A stretch of 20,132 nt of DNA from Deltaproteobacteria bacterium. GTDB taxonomy: Bacteria > Desulfobacterota > Syntrophia > Syntrophales > UBA5619. A program made the position numbers and the translations under genes. Where the stretch lies: NCBI GenBank assembly GCA_026388365.1, contig JAPLJW010000353.1, positions 1 to 20,132 of the forward strand, read 5' to 3'. The notes below the pieces were generated by a model. That model saw nothing but the letters and a program-made list of their open reading frames with translations. It was not told where the DNA came from and searched no databases. Shown in pieces: positions 14,239 to 20,132 of the stretch (position 1 is its first letter; every line of letters starts with the position of its first letter).

Positions 14239-14941
14239 TCGTTGCGTGATTCTCTTCCTGAAGGCCTTGGAAAAGGGGCGGGTCAAGACCAGACTGGCCA
14301 GTTTCCTGGGCGAGGAAACGGCTCTTGATCTTTATCGCTGTTTCGTGGAAGATACGCTTGGAATGCTCGTCCAGGGCGGATACCCGCTGCTGATCTTCCA
14401 CGATCCTCCGACGGCGCGGAGACGCATAGGCCAATGGCTGGGGAAGCGGCACACACTCCTGCCCCAGACCGGGGAAGATCTCGGGGATCGAATGCAAAAC
14501 GCCTTCCGAACCACCTTCGCCAGGGGTTACCGCGCCGCCCTGATCGTCGGCAGCGACAGCCCCGATCTTCCGAATCGGCTCCTCGACGAGGCCCTCACCG
14601 CCCTGGGAAATCAAGACGTTGTCCTCGGACCAGCCCGAGATGGCGGTTACTATCTGATCGGGTTTAGGGAAGAAACGTTCCTTCCCGACGCCTTCACCGG
14701 GATTGCCTGGAGCACACCGGAGGTCTTCGCCCGAACCCTGGCGATTCTGAGGGATGCGGGACTTCGCGTCCATCTCCTTCCTGCCTGGCGGGATGTGGAC
14801 ACCCCCGAGGACATCCGGGCGCTGGTCTTAAGAAACAGCGACACGGCCTTCGCCGGATCGGCGACAATGAACTGCATCAGAAAGGCCCAGGGGATGGAAA
14901 CGTATGCCGGGGCAGTCCATGGGGAACGCCTTGTGAAATGA
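14228..14941 (+). CDS. TIGR04282-like transferase (rSAM/selenodomain-associated transferase 1; DUF2064)
   Basis: This is a 237-residue nucleotidyl/glycosyl-transferase fold protein. Hallmarks are KALEKGRVKTRLA near the N-terminus, GEDLGDRMQNAF, VGSD110-SPD113-LP, LGPARDGGYYLIG, GIAWSTPEVFARTL, and WRDVDTPEDI. These are the family pattern shared with CofC-like guanylyltransferases. The start overlaps the preceding gene by 11 bases, so the two transferases are coupled. In other genomes transferases 1 and 2 occur together beside a radical SAM/selenodomain protein, in loci later linked to arsenosugar synthesis. That link is from general knowledge. The radical SAM partner is not adjacent here. The last 35 residues after the DVDTPED motif are not conserved. 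Confidence 0.9.
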   Translation: MINDRCVILFLKALEKGRVKTRLASFLGEETALDLYRCFVEDTLGMLVQGGYPLLIFHDPPTARRRIGQWLGKRHTLLPQTGEDLGDRMQNAFRTTFARGYRAALIVGSDSPDLPNRLLDEALTALGNQDVVLGPARDGGYYLIGFREETFLPDAFTGIAWSTPEVFARTLAILRDAGLRVHLLPAWRDVDTPEDIRALVLRNSDTAFAGSATMNCIRKAQGMETYAGAVHGERLVK

Positions 14942-14974
14942 ATCCCCCAAGAGAGGAAAGAGCGACACCATAAG

Positions 14975-15685
14975 ATGAATCAGAATCTCCTCAAACGACT
15001 GGCCCTTGTCGGTGCGATCGTCATCGCGGGCCTCATTTACTGGGCCTTGGGCCTGGACCGTTACCTGACCCTCGCCTCCCTCAAGGACTCCTTGGAGGAC
15101 CTCAGTATCCTCTACGCCGAACATCGCCTCCCGGTCCTCCTGACCTATTTCGCCCTCTACGTGACCGTAACCGCCGTCTCCATCCCTGGTGCCGCGGTCC
15201 TCACGCTGGGCGGCGGGGCCCTCTTCGGGTTTTTCGCTGGGACGCTGATCGTCTCCTTCGCCAGCACCATCGGTGCGACCCTGGCTTGCGCCGCCGCCCG
15301 CTTCCTCCTGCGGGACTGGGTCCAGGCCAAAATGGAGGACAAAATCGGGAAGATCAACGAGGGGATCGAGCGAGAAGGGGCCTTCTATCTCTTCACACTG
15401 CGCTTGATCCCCCTGTTTCCCTTTTGGATGATCAACCTGGTCATGGGGCTGACGAAAATGCCCCTCCTGCGATTCTACTGGGTGTCCCAACTGGGGATGC
15501 TCGCCGGCACGATGGTATACGTCAACGCCGGAAAGGAGTTGGCCAAGATCGACTCGCTCCAGGGAATCCTTTCCCCAAGGCTCCTCCTTTCCTTTGCCCT
15601 TCTGGGAATCTTTCCTTTGGCGGTTAAAAAACTCCTGGGCCTTTACAGACAGCGGAGAAAAGCAACCTCAGAAACTCTTTCTTGA
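14975..15685 (+). CDS. TVP38/TMEM64 (VTT domain) membrane protein
   Basis: This is a 236-residue integral membrane protein with a short cytoplasmic start and a first helix at about 8-25. The VTT core has PGAAVLTLGGGALFGFFAGT, then STIGATLACAAARFLLRDWV, and later LRLIPLFPFWMINLVMGLTK, the re-entrant R-x-x-P-x-x-P motif of the DedA/TVP38 superfamily. A C-terminal helix near 205-222 precedes a basic tail. A ribosome site (aggaaag) lies upstream, somewhat far from the ATG. Members are implicated in lipid scrambling or membrane homeostasis in other organisms. The role here is unknown. It is 13 bases from the next gene, a flavin oxidoreductase, a neighbour pair (sometimes a fusion) seen in many bacteria. 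Confidence 0.92.
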   Translation: MNQNLLKRLALVGAIVIAGLIYWALGLDRYLTLASLKDSLEDLSILYAEHRLPVLLTYFALYVTVTAVSIPGAAVLTLGGGALFGFFAGTLIVSFASTIGATLACAAARFLLRDWVQAKMEDKIGKINEGIEREGAFYLFTLRLIPLFPFWMINLVMGLTKMPLLRFYWVSQLGMLAGTMVYVNAGKELAKIDSLQGILSPRLLLSFALLGIFPLAVKKLLGLYRQRRKATSETLS

Positions 15686-15698
15686 AAAGGAGATCCAC

Positions 15699-17162
15699 AT
15701 GGCCACTTACGACTACGATATTGGCATCCTCGGCGGCGGCGCGGCGGGGCTCACCATTGCCGCCGGCGCAGCCCGGGCGGGGGCGAAGGCCCTCCTCGTG
15801 GAGAAGGAGGAAAAACTCGGCGGCGACTGCCTCCACTACGGGTGCGTCCCGAGCAAGACCCTTATCCGGACCGCCCAGGTTTATCACCTGATGAGGAGCA
15901 TCGATCGCTTCGGGCTCCCCGCAGTCAATCCGCCACGTCCCGATTTCCGTCTCATTGCGGCGCGGATCAGGGCGGTGATCGAAACGATCCAGCGGCACGA
16001 TTCGGAAGAACGGTTCTGCAACCTGGGCGCGAAGGTTCGCTTCGGTCCGGCCCGTTTCGTCGATGACCATACGATCAGCCTCGAGGGCAAGCACCATTCG
16101 GCAAAGTACTGGGCGATCGCCACCGGGTCCTCGGCGGCCATCCCGCCGATCGAGGGGCTCAAGGATACCCCGTACATCACCAACCGGGAGGTTTTTTCCC
16201 TGGAAAAGCTCCCGGCATCGCTTGCGATCATCGGAGGTGGCCCCATCGGGATCGAGCTGGCGCAGGCCTTCGCCCGCCTCGGATCGCAGGTGACGGTGGT
16301 GGAGTTCCTCCCCCGGATCCTCAGTGCGGAAGACCCGGACATGACCGACACCCTCCGGGCGATCCTGGAGGCCGAAGGGGTGACTTTTCATCTGAATTCG
16401 GCGGTCCAGCGCGTCCGGAACCTGGGAACGCAGAGGGAGGTCACCTTTCAGACGGGAGAAGAAACCAAGAGCATCCAGGCCGAAGTGCTGCTCGTTGCCA
16501 CGGGGCGAAAGGTCAACCTGGAGGGTCTCGGCCTGGAGGAGATCGGTATCGCCTTCGATCGCAAAGGGCTCAAGCTGGACGATCGGCTCCGGACCACCCA
16601 GCGCCACATCTACGGGGCCGGCGACGTCACCGGCGTCTTCCCCTTCACGCACGCTGCGGGGTACGAAGGAGGGATCGTCCTGAGCAACGCCATTTTCCAC
16701 CTCCCCCGGAAGGTGAACTACACCTTCTTGCCCTGGGTGACTTATACGGACCCCGAACTGGCCTCCATCGGCCTGAACGAGCAAGCAGCCAAGGCCCGGG
16801 GGATTGCCTTCCGGGTTTGGTCCGAGGCCTTCGCAAGCAACGACCGGGGCCTGGCAGAGGACGAACGGGTCGGTAAGATCAAACTGATCCTTGACGAAAA
16901 AGAGCGGCCCCTCGGGGTCCAAATCCTCGGCCCCCAGGCCGGGGAGCTGCTGGGCGAATGGGTGGTGGCTCTCAACGGGAAGGTCTCCCTTGCGACACTG
17001 GCGGCCGCGGTCCACCCCTACCCGACTCTGGGGGAGATCAGCAAACGGGTGGCCGGCGACGTCCTGGCGGAAAAAATCTTCTCCGAACGGGTCAAAAAGA
17101 CGCTCCGGTTTTTCTTCAGCCTCAAGGGGCGGGCCTGCGGAATGGAACCGCCGGGGGAATGA
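15699..17162 (+). CDS. Mercuric reductase-like pyridine nucleotide-disulfide oxidoreductase
   Basis: This is a 487-residue class I flavoprotein disulfide reductase. The ATG at 15699 is chosen because aaaagg-aga lies just upstream and the FAD motif (IGILGGGAAGLTIAAGAARA) begins at residue 8. A longer frame open upstream overlaps the membrane protein gene. The redox-active pair is C44-LHYG-C49 in GGDCLHYGCVPSK. The NAD(P) motif is IIGGGPIGIELAQAFARLG and the second FAD motif IYGAGDVTG. The interface domain carries HPYPTLGEISKRVAGD. It lacks the C-terminal Cys pair and the heavy-metal-associated N-domain of true MerA, so mercury reduction is unlikely. The substrate is unknown. It is the last gene of the compact block beginning at 11936. 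Confidence 0.92.
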   Translation: MATYDYDIGILGGGAAGLTIAAGAARAGAKALLVEKEEKLGGDCLHYGCVPSKTLIRTAQVYHLMRSIDRFGLPAVNPPRPDFRLIAARIRAVIETIQRHDSEERFCNLGAKVRFGPARFVDDHTISLEGKHHSAKYWAIATGSSAAIPPIEGLKDTPYITNREVFSLEKLPASLAIIGGGPIGIELAQAFARLGSQVTVVEFLPRILSAEDPDMTDTLRAILEAEGVTFHLNSAVQRVRNLGTQREVTFQTGEETKSIQAEVLLVATGRKVNLEGLGLEEIGIAFDRKGLKLDDRLRTTQRHIYGAGDVTGVFPFTHAAGYEGGIVLSNAIFHLPRKVNYTFLPWVTYTDPELASIGLNEQAAKARGIAFRVWSEAFASNDRGLAEDERVGKIKLILDEKERPLGVQILGPQAGELLGEWVVALNGKVSLATLAAAVHPYPTLGEISKRVAGDVLAEKIFSERVKKTLRFFFSLKGRACGMEPPGE

Positions 17163-17286
17163 ACCATGCCCGCCGCAAGCGACGGGGATTGCCTTGTCCG
17201 TTTCATCACTCGATTCACAGCCGGCTCTGGAGAGGGTGACCCGAAAAGATGAACATGACGGTGTGCGGAAAAAAAGGAAATAGAAT

Positions 17287-18294
17287 ATGCATATTGATGA
17301 GATACTGAAAAAATGCCAAGAAGGCGATGTTCTGTCTCGACAAGAGCTTATTCACTTGCTCAGTCTGCGGCCAGACTGCCCCGAAACATACAGGGTCCTG
17401 GCCGAAGCGAACCGACTATCGCATGAAGTCTCAGGCGGAAAGGCTGAGGTCCATGCTCAGTTTGCCGTAAACATTGGACCCTGCAACGGTGAATGTCTTT
17501 TTTGCTCTTTCGCCAAAGCCAATGGGGTTTTCAGCACAGCAAAAGAGCTCACCCCGGGGCAGGCAGTGGCTTACGCCCGGCAGTTTGAAAGTGATGGCGC
17601 CAATGCCGTGTTCATGATGTCCACGGCCCCGTATCCATTTGAGCGGTTCTTGGCAATATCAAAGGAAGTCAGGAAAAACCTGAAGCCTGAAACGACATTG
17701 ATTGCGAATGTTGGAGACCAGTCGCTTAAAAATGCCCTAAAGCTCAAAGAAGCCGGATTTGCCGGCGTTTACCACGCCCTTCGCCTGCGCGAAGGAACAG
17801 ACACCGGCCTCACGGTAGAGAGGAGAAAGCAAAGTATCTTCAACTTCAAGGAAGCGGGTCTGGAAGTGGGAACCTGCGTCGAGCCGGTGGGACCGGAACA
17901 CACCAACGAGGAATTGGCCGAGATGATCGAATTTACGGCCTCTTTCAACCCATCGTACAGCGGTGCAGCGCGAAGGATTCCCATACCGGGAACCAAAATA
18001 GCCAAGCGAGGGATGATCAGCGAGTTACGGATGGCTCAAATCGTCGCAGTGACCAGATTGGGTATGCCGCGCACGGTTACAGGAAACTGTACTCACGAGC
18101 CTTGCACTTTGGGCGCGATAGCCGGAGCCAATCTCTTCTGGGCTGAAGTCGGAGCCAATCCTCGAGACATTAAGGCGAAGACAGAAGAAGGTCGAGGAGA
18201 AACTGTGCATCGCTGTCGCTCTATTTTTCAGGAAAGCAATTGGGATTTGTGGTGTGGCCCTTCACGCTACTATAATCGTGGTCATGAGGGGTGA
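17287..18294 (+). CDS. Radical SAM protein, BioB/HydE/PylB-like
   Basis: This is a 335-residue protein with a good ribosome site (aaaggaaa) before ATG. The radical SAM cluster motif is C66-NGE-C70-LF-C73 in NIGPCNGECLFCSFAK. It is followed by a TIM-barrel pattern: GANAVFMMSTAPYPFERFLA, TLIANVGD, EAGFAGVYHALRLREGTDTG, and EVGTCVEPVGPEHTNEELAE. A C-terminal region like the BATS domain of biotin synthase (RRIPIPGTK, MAQIVAVTRLGMPRTVTGNC, AGANLFWAEVGANP) follows. It lacks the biotin-synthase motifs, so I do not call it BioB. The nearest named relatives by architecture are HydE, PylB and HmdB, but assignment to any of them is not supported. The tail with W-D-L-W-C-G-P is unusual. It stands 124 bases after the flavoprotein gene. 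Confidence 0.9.
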   Translation: MHIDEILKKCQEGDVLSRQELIHLLSLRPDCPETYRVLAEANRLSHEVSGGKAEVHAQFAVNIGPCNGECLFCSFAKANGVFSTAKELTPGQAVAYARQFESDGANAVFMMSTAPYPFERFLAISKEVRKNLKPETTLIANVGDQSLKNALKLKEAGFAGVYHALRLREGTDTGLTVERRKQSIFNFKEAGLEVGTCVEPVGPEHTNEELAEMIEFTASFNPSYSGAARRIPIPGTKIAKRGMISELRMAQIVAVTRLGMPRTVTGNCTHEPCTLGAIAGANLFWAEVGANPRDIKAKTEEGRGETVHRCRSIFQESNWDLWCGPSRYYNRGHEG

Positions 18295-18353
18295 GAGAAA
18301 GCCATCCGGTGAGCTTGGTCGTCAATACCTTCACCTAACAGAATGGGGATAAG

Positions 18354-19703
18354 ATGCAGGTCAGCGGCCAACGAGTGAGAACGTTAAAAGACGTTGAGAT
18401 GAAAAAGGGTCCCGTGGTGTACTGGATGAGCCGGGAGCAGCGCGTAAAGGACAACTGGGCTTTGTTGTATGCGCAGGGGCTGGCCATGGAGAGAAAAGCA
18501 CCACTTCTGGTCGTATTTTCCCTGGTGCCTCAGTTTCTCGGCGCAGCGATGCGGCAGTATGATTTCATGCTTAAGGGTCTTGCCGGCGTTGAAGATGATT
18601 TGGCGAAATTGTCAATCCCGTTTTATTTATTGGAGGGGCAGCCGGAAAAAACCATAGCGGATTTCGAAACGACGGTGAATGCCTCTTTGCTGGTCTCTGA
18701 TTTTGACCCTTTGCGAATAAAGAGGGGATGGAAAGAGAAGCTGACCTCGCGGTTACATATCCCGTTTTATGAAGTGGATGCGCACAATATCGTGCCCTGC
18801 TGGATTGCATCTTCCAAAAAGGAATACGGCGCCTATACCTTGCGGCCCAAACTAAAGAGATTGCTCCCGCAATTCTTGACGGAGTATCCGAAGCTGGAAC
18901 GGCATTCTTATAAAATGAAGAGGGTTGATGGGCGAATCGATTGGCAGAAAGTCCGTACCCATTTGAAAATTGATCATTCAGTAGGGATCGTTGATTCGTT
19001 GGTATCAGGAGAGGCCGCAGCCGTCAATGTTTTAGGTCACTTTATCGCCAACAAGCTTAACGACTATAACCTGAATCGAAACGATCCGTGCCTGGACGGC
19101 CAATCCAATCTATCGCCCTATTTGCATTTTGGTCAACTTGCGGCCCAAAGGGTGGCTTTGGAAGTCACGGGAGCCAAGGTCGATTTGCAATCGAAAGATG
19201 CCTTTCTGGAAGAGCTCATCGTTCGGCGCGAGCTCTCCGATAATTTTTGTTTTTACAATGAGGCATACGACCGCTTTGAGGGATTCCCGCACTGGGCTCA
19301 GGAGTCCCTCAACGAGCACCGCGGCGATAAGCGTGAATATACGTACAGTGTTTCACAACTTGAAAAGGCCATTACTCACGATCCTCTCTGGAACGCGGCG
19401 CAAATGGAAATGGTCCGCAAAGGCAAGATGCACGGGTATATGAGGATGTATTGGTGCAAGAAAATACTGGAGTGGACGAAATCTCCCGAAGAGGCGCTTG
19501 GCTCGGCGATTTACCTCAATGATAAATATGAATTGGACGGCAGGGACCCGAACGGATATGCGGGGATTGCCTGGTCAATCGGCGGGGTGCATGACCGGGC
19601 CTGGTTTGATCGCAAGATATTCGGAAAAGTCCGTTATATGAGTTACGGCGGCTGTCAGTCGAAGTTCGATGTCGAGGCATACATAAAGCAGAACCGGTTT
19701 TAG
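18354..19703 (+). CDS. phrB: Class II deoxyribodipyrimidine (CPD) photolyase
   Basis: This is a 449-residue protein. The N-terminal domain has VVYWMSREQRVKDNWALLYA, the class II opening motif, and AAMRQYDFMLKGLAGVE. The FAD-binding C-terminal domain has NLSPYLHFGQLAAQRVALEV, EELIVRRELSDNFCFYN, DPLWNAAQMEMVRKGKMHGY, MRMYWCKKILEW and DPNGYAGIAWSIGGVHDRAW. All are strong class II signatures. It repairs UV-induced cyclobutane pyrimidine dimers using light and reduced FAD. The ATG at 18354 follows ggggata. A second in-frame ATG at 18399 is also possible since family alignment starts near residue 17. It forms a likely operon with the TudS-like gene 21 bases downstream. Confidence 0.96.
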   Translation: MQVSGQRVRTLKDVEMKKGPVVYWMSREQRVKDNWALLYAQGLAMERKAPLLVVFSLVPQFLGAAMRQYDFMLKGLAGVEDDLAKLSIPFYLLEGQPEKTIADFETTVNASLLVSDFDPLRIKRGWKEKLTSRLHIPFYEVDAHNIVPCWIASSKKEYGAYTLRPKLKRLLPQFLTEYPKLERHSYKMKRVDGRIDWQKVRTHLKIDHSVGIVDSLVSGEAAAVNVLGHFIANKLNDYNLNRNDPCLDGQSNLSPYLHFGQLAAQRVALEVTGAKVDLQSKDAFLEELIVRRELSDNFCFYNEAYDRFEGFPHWAQESLNEHRGDKREYTYSVSQLEKAITHDPLWNAAQMEMVRKGKMHGYMRMYWCKKILEWTKSPEEALGSAIYLNDKYELDGRDPNGYAGIAWSIGGVHDRAWFDRKIFGKVRYMSYGGCQSKFDVEAYIKQNRF

Positions 19704-19724
19704 GAGTGAGGAGGAGGTAAGGAC

Positions 19725-20132
19725 ATGAGCAAAAAAGACAAAAAAATCATTCTGATTGCGCAGTGCCTGGTCAATCCTTATTGCCGCGTACACATATTGG
19801 GGCAGAATTTTCCGTTGTCTCAACAGATCGTGGACTACCTTATGGAGAAAAAGGTGGGGATCATCCAGTATCTCTGTCCGGAGACGACGGCCATGGGGCT
19901 GATGCGCAATCCCCAGGGCAGGCAACAGTATGATAGTATTTTTTTCCGCGACCATTGCAAGGACCTGTTAAAAACCCCCTTGTTGATGGTCAGGGAATTC
20001 ATTAAGAACAAATACCGCTTAACCTGCTTTCTGGGGTTGGAAAACAGCCCCACCTGCGGCATTCACTGGGGCAAGCATAAAGTCAACCGGTATCAGACGG
20101 AGTCTCCCAATCCGGTCGATCATCCTTCCCCC
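19725..20132 (+). CDS. TudS-related putative desulfidase (DUF523-like), 3' end outside window
   Basis: The frame opens with ATG at 19725 behind a strong ribosome site (gaggaggt) and runs open for 136 codons to the window edge, so the gene is cut. Cysteine motifs fit the DUF523/TudS-related (CD3072-type) family: AQC14-LVNPYC20, QYLC51-PE-TTAMGLMRNPQG, and NSPTC111-GIHW. In TudS (thiouracil desulfidase), three cysteines bind a 4Fe-4S cluster that abstracts sulfur. C14, C51 and C111 are candidates here. The specific substrate is unknown. It sits 21 bases after the photolyase gene, and a nucleobase-related repair or salvage role would fit that neighbour, but this is inference. Confidence 0.82.
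   Translation, partial: MSKKDKKIILIAQCLVNPYCRVHILGQNFPLSQQIVDYLMEKKVGIIQYLCPETTAMGLMRNPQGRQQYDSIFFRDHCKDLLKTPLLMVREFIKNKYRLTCFLGLENSPTCGIHWGKHKVNRYQTESPNPVDHPSP

Noticed and set aside
15624..17015. Long open frame on the minus strand opposite the flavoprotein gene
   Set aside because: It is a shadow caused by G+C-rich third positions. The plus-strand protein has every family motif and a ribosome site.
15699..17162. True mercuric reductase MerA
   Set aside because: The C-terminal Cys pair and the metal-binding N-terminal domain are absent, and no mer genes are nearby.
17287..18294. Biotin synthase BioB or methylornithine synthase PylB
   Set aside because: Diagnostic BioB motifs are lacking, and there are no biotin or pyrrolysine genes in the window.
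1..20132. tRNA, rRNA or CRISPR arrays
   Set aside because: No cloverleaf-like region, rRNA-like stretch or regularly spaced repeats were seen by eye on either strand.

Overview
The window looks like chromosomal DNA from an anaerobic bacterium, probably of the Desulfobacterota (former Deltaproteobacteria) type. This is inferred from gene content: a tripartite tricarboxylate transporter (TTT), a corrinoid-dependent methyltransferase pair, a class II photolyase, a TudS-related protein and rSAM/selenodomain-associated transferases. There is no rRNA or marker gene to confirm it. All intact genes lie on the + strand. Base composition is mosaic: the transporter genes are visibly A+T-richer and the block from about 11.9 to 17.2 kb is clearly G+C-rich.

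Region 1 (1-4.1 kb) holds the 3' part of a LacI-type repressor, then a TctC-like periplasmic binding protein and the TctB and TctA membrane subunits. A dyad and a tandem repeat precede tctC, and a strong hairpin separates tctC from tctBA. Region 2 (4.1-10.7 kb) is the most unusual part. It holds a sulfatase-fold hydrolase with Thr in place of the formylglycine Cys/Ser, a corrinoid protein, and a methyltransferase that resembles monomethylamine methyltransferase MtmB but reads through without the amber/pyrrolysine codon. This pair is flanked by two copies of a small module (a thioredoxin-fold-like protein without Cys-X-X-Cys, then a CPNC thioredoxin). The left thioredoxin is a frameshifted, truncated pseudogene. 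The right copy is intact and followed by thioredoxin reductase. An IS630-type transposase remnant lies just before the right copy. A speculative reading is a catabolic island: TTT import of an organic solute, ester cleavage by the hydrolase, then methyl transfer to the corrinoid protein, with a dedicated thioredoxin system. No methylcorrinoid:acceptor methyltransferase or RamA-type activase is visible.

Region 3 (10.7-11.9 kb) is a graveyard of mobile DNA: IS3-type orfA and orfB pieces joined to a tyrosine-recombinase fragment, then about 470 bases with no intact gene. Region 4 (11.9-17.2 kb) is a tight operon-like block: a fatty acid hydroxylase/sterol desaturase family membrane protein, a glycosyltransferase (TIGR04283-like) fused through a membrane segment to a DUF3047 domain, a TIGR04282-like transferase, a TVP38/TMEM64 membrane protein, and a mercuric-reductase-like flavoprotein. 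Several of these families recur together in rSAM/selenodomain (arsenosugar-related) loci, but the defining radical SAM is not here. Region 5 (17.3 kb to the end) has a BioB/HydE/PylB-like radical SAM protein, a class II CPD photolyase, and the 5' part of a TudS-related putative desulfidase cut by the window edge.

No tRNA, rRNA or CRISPR array was seen.
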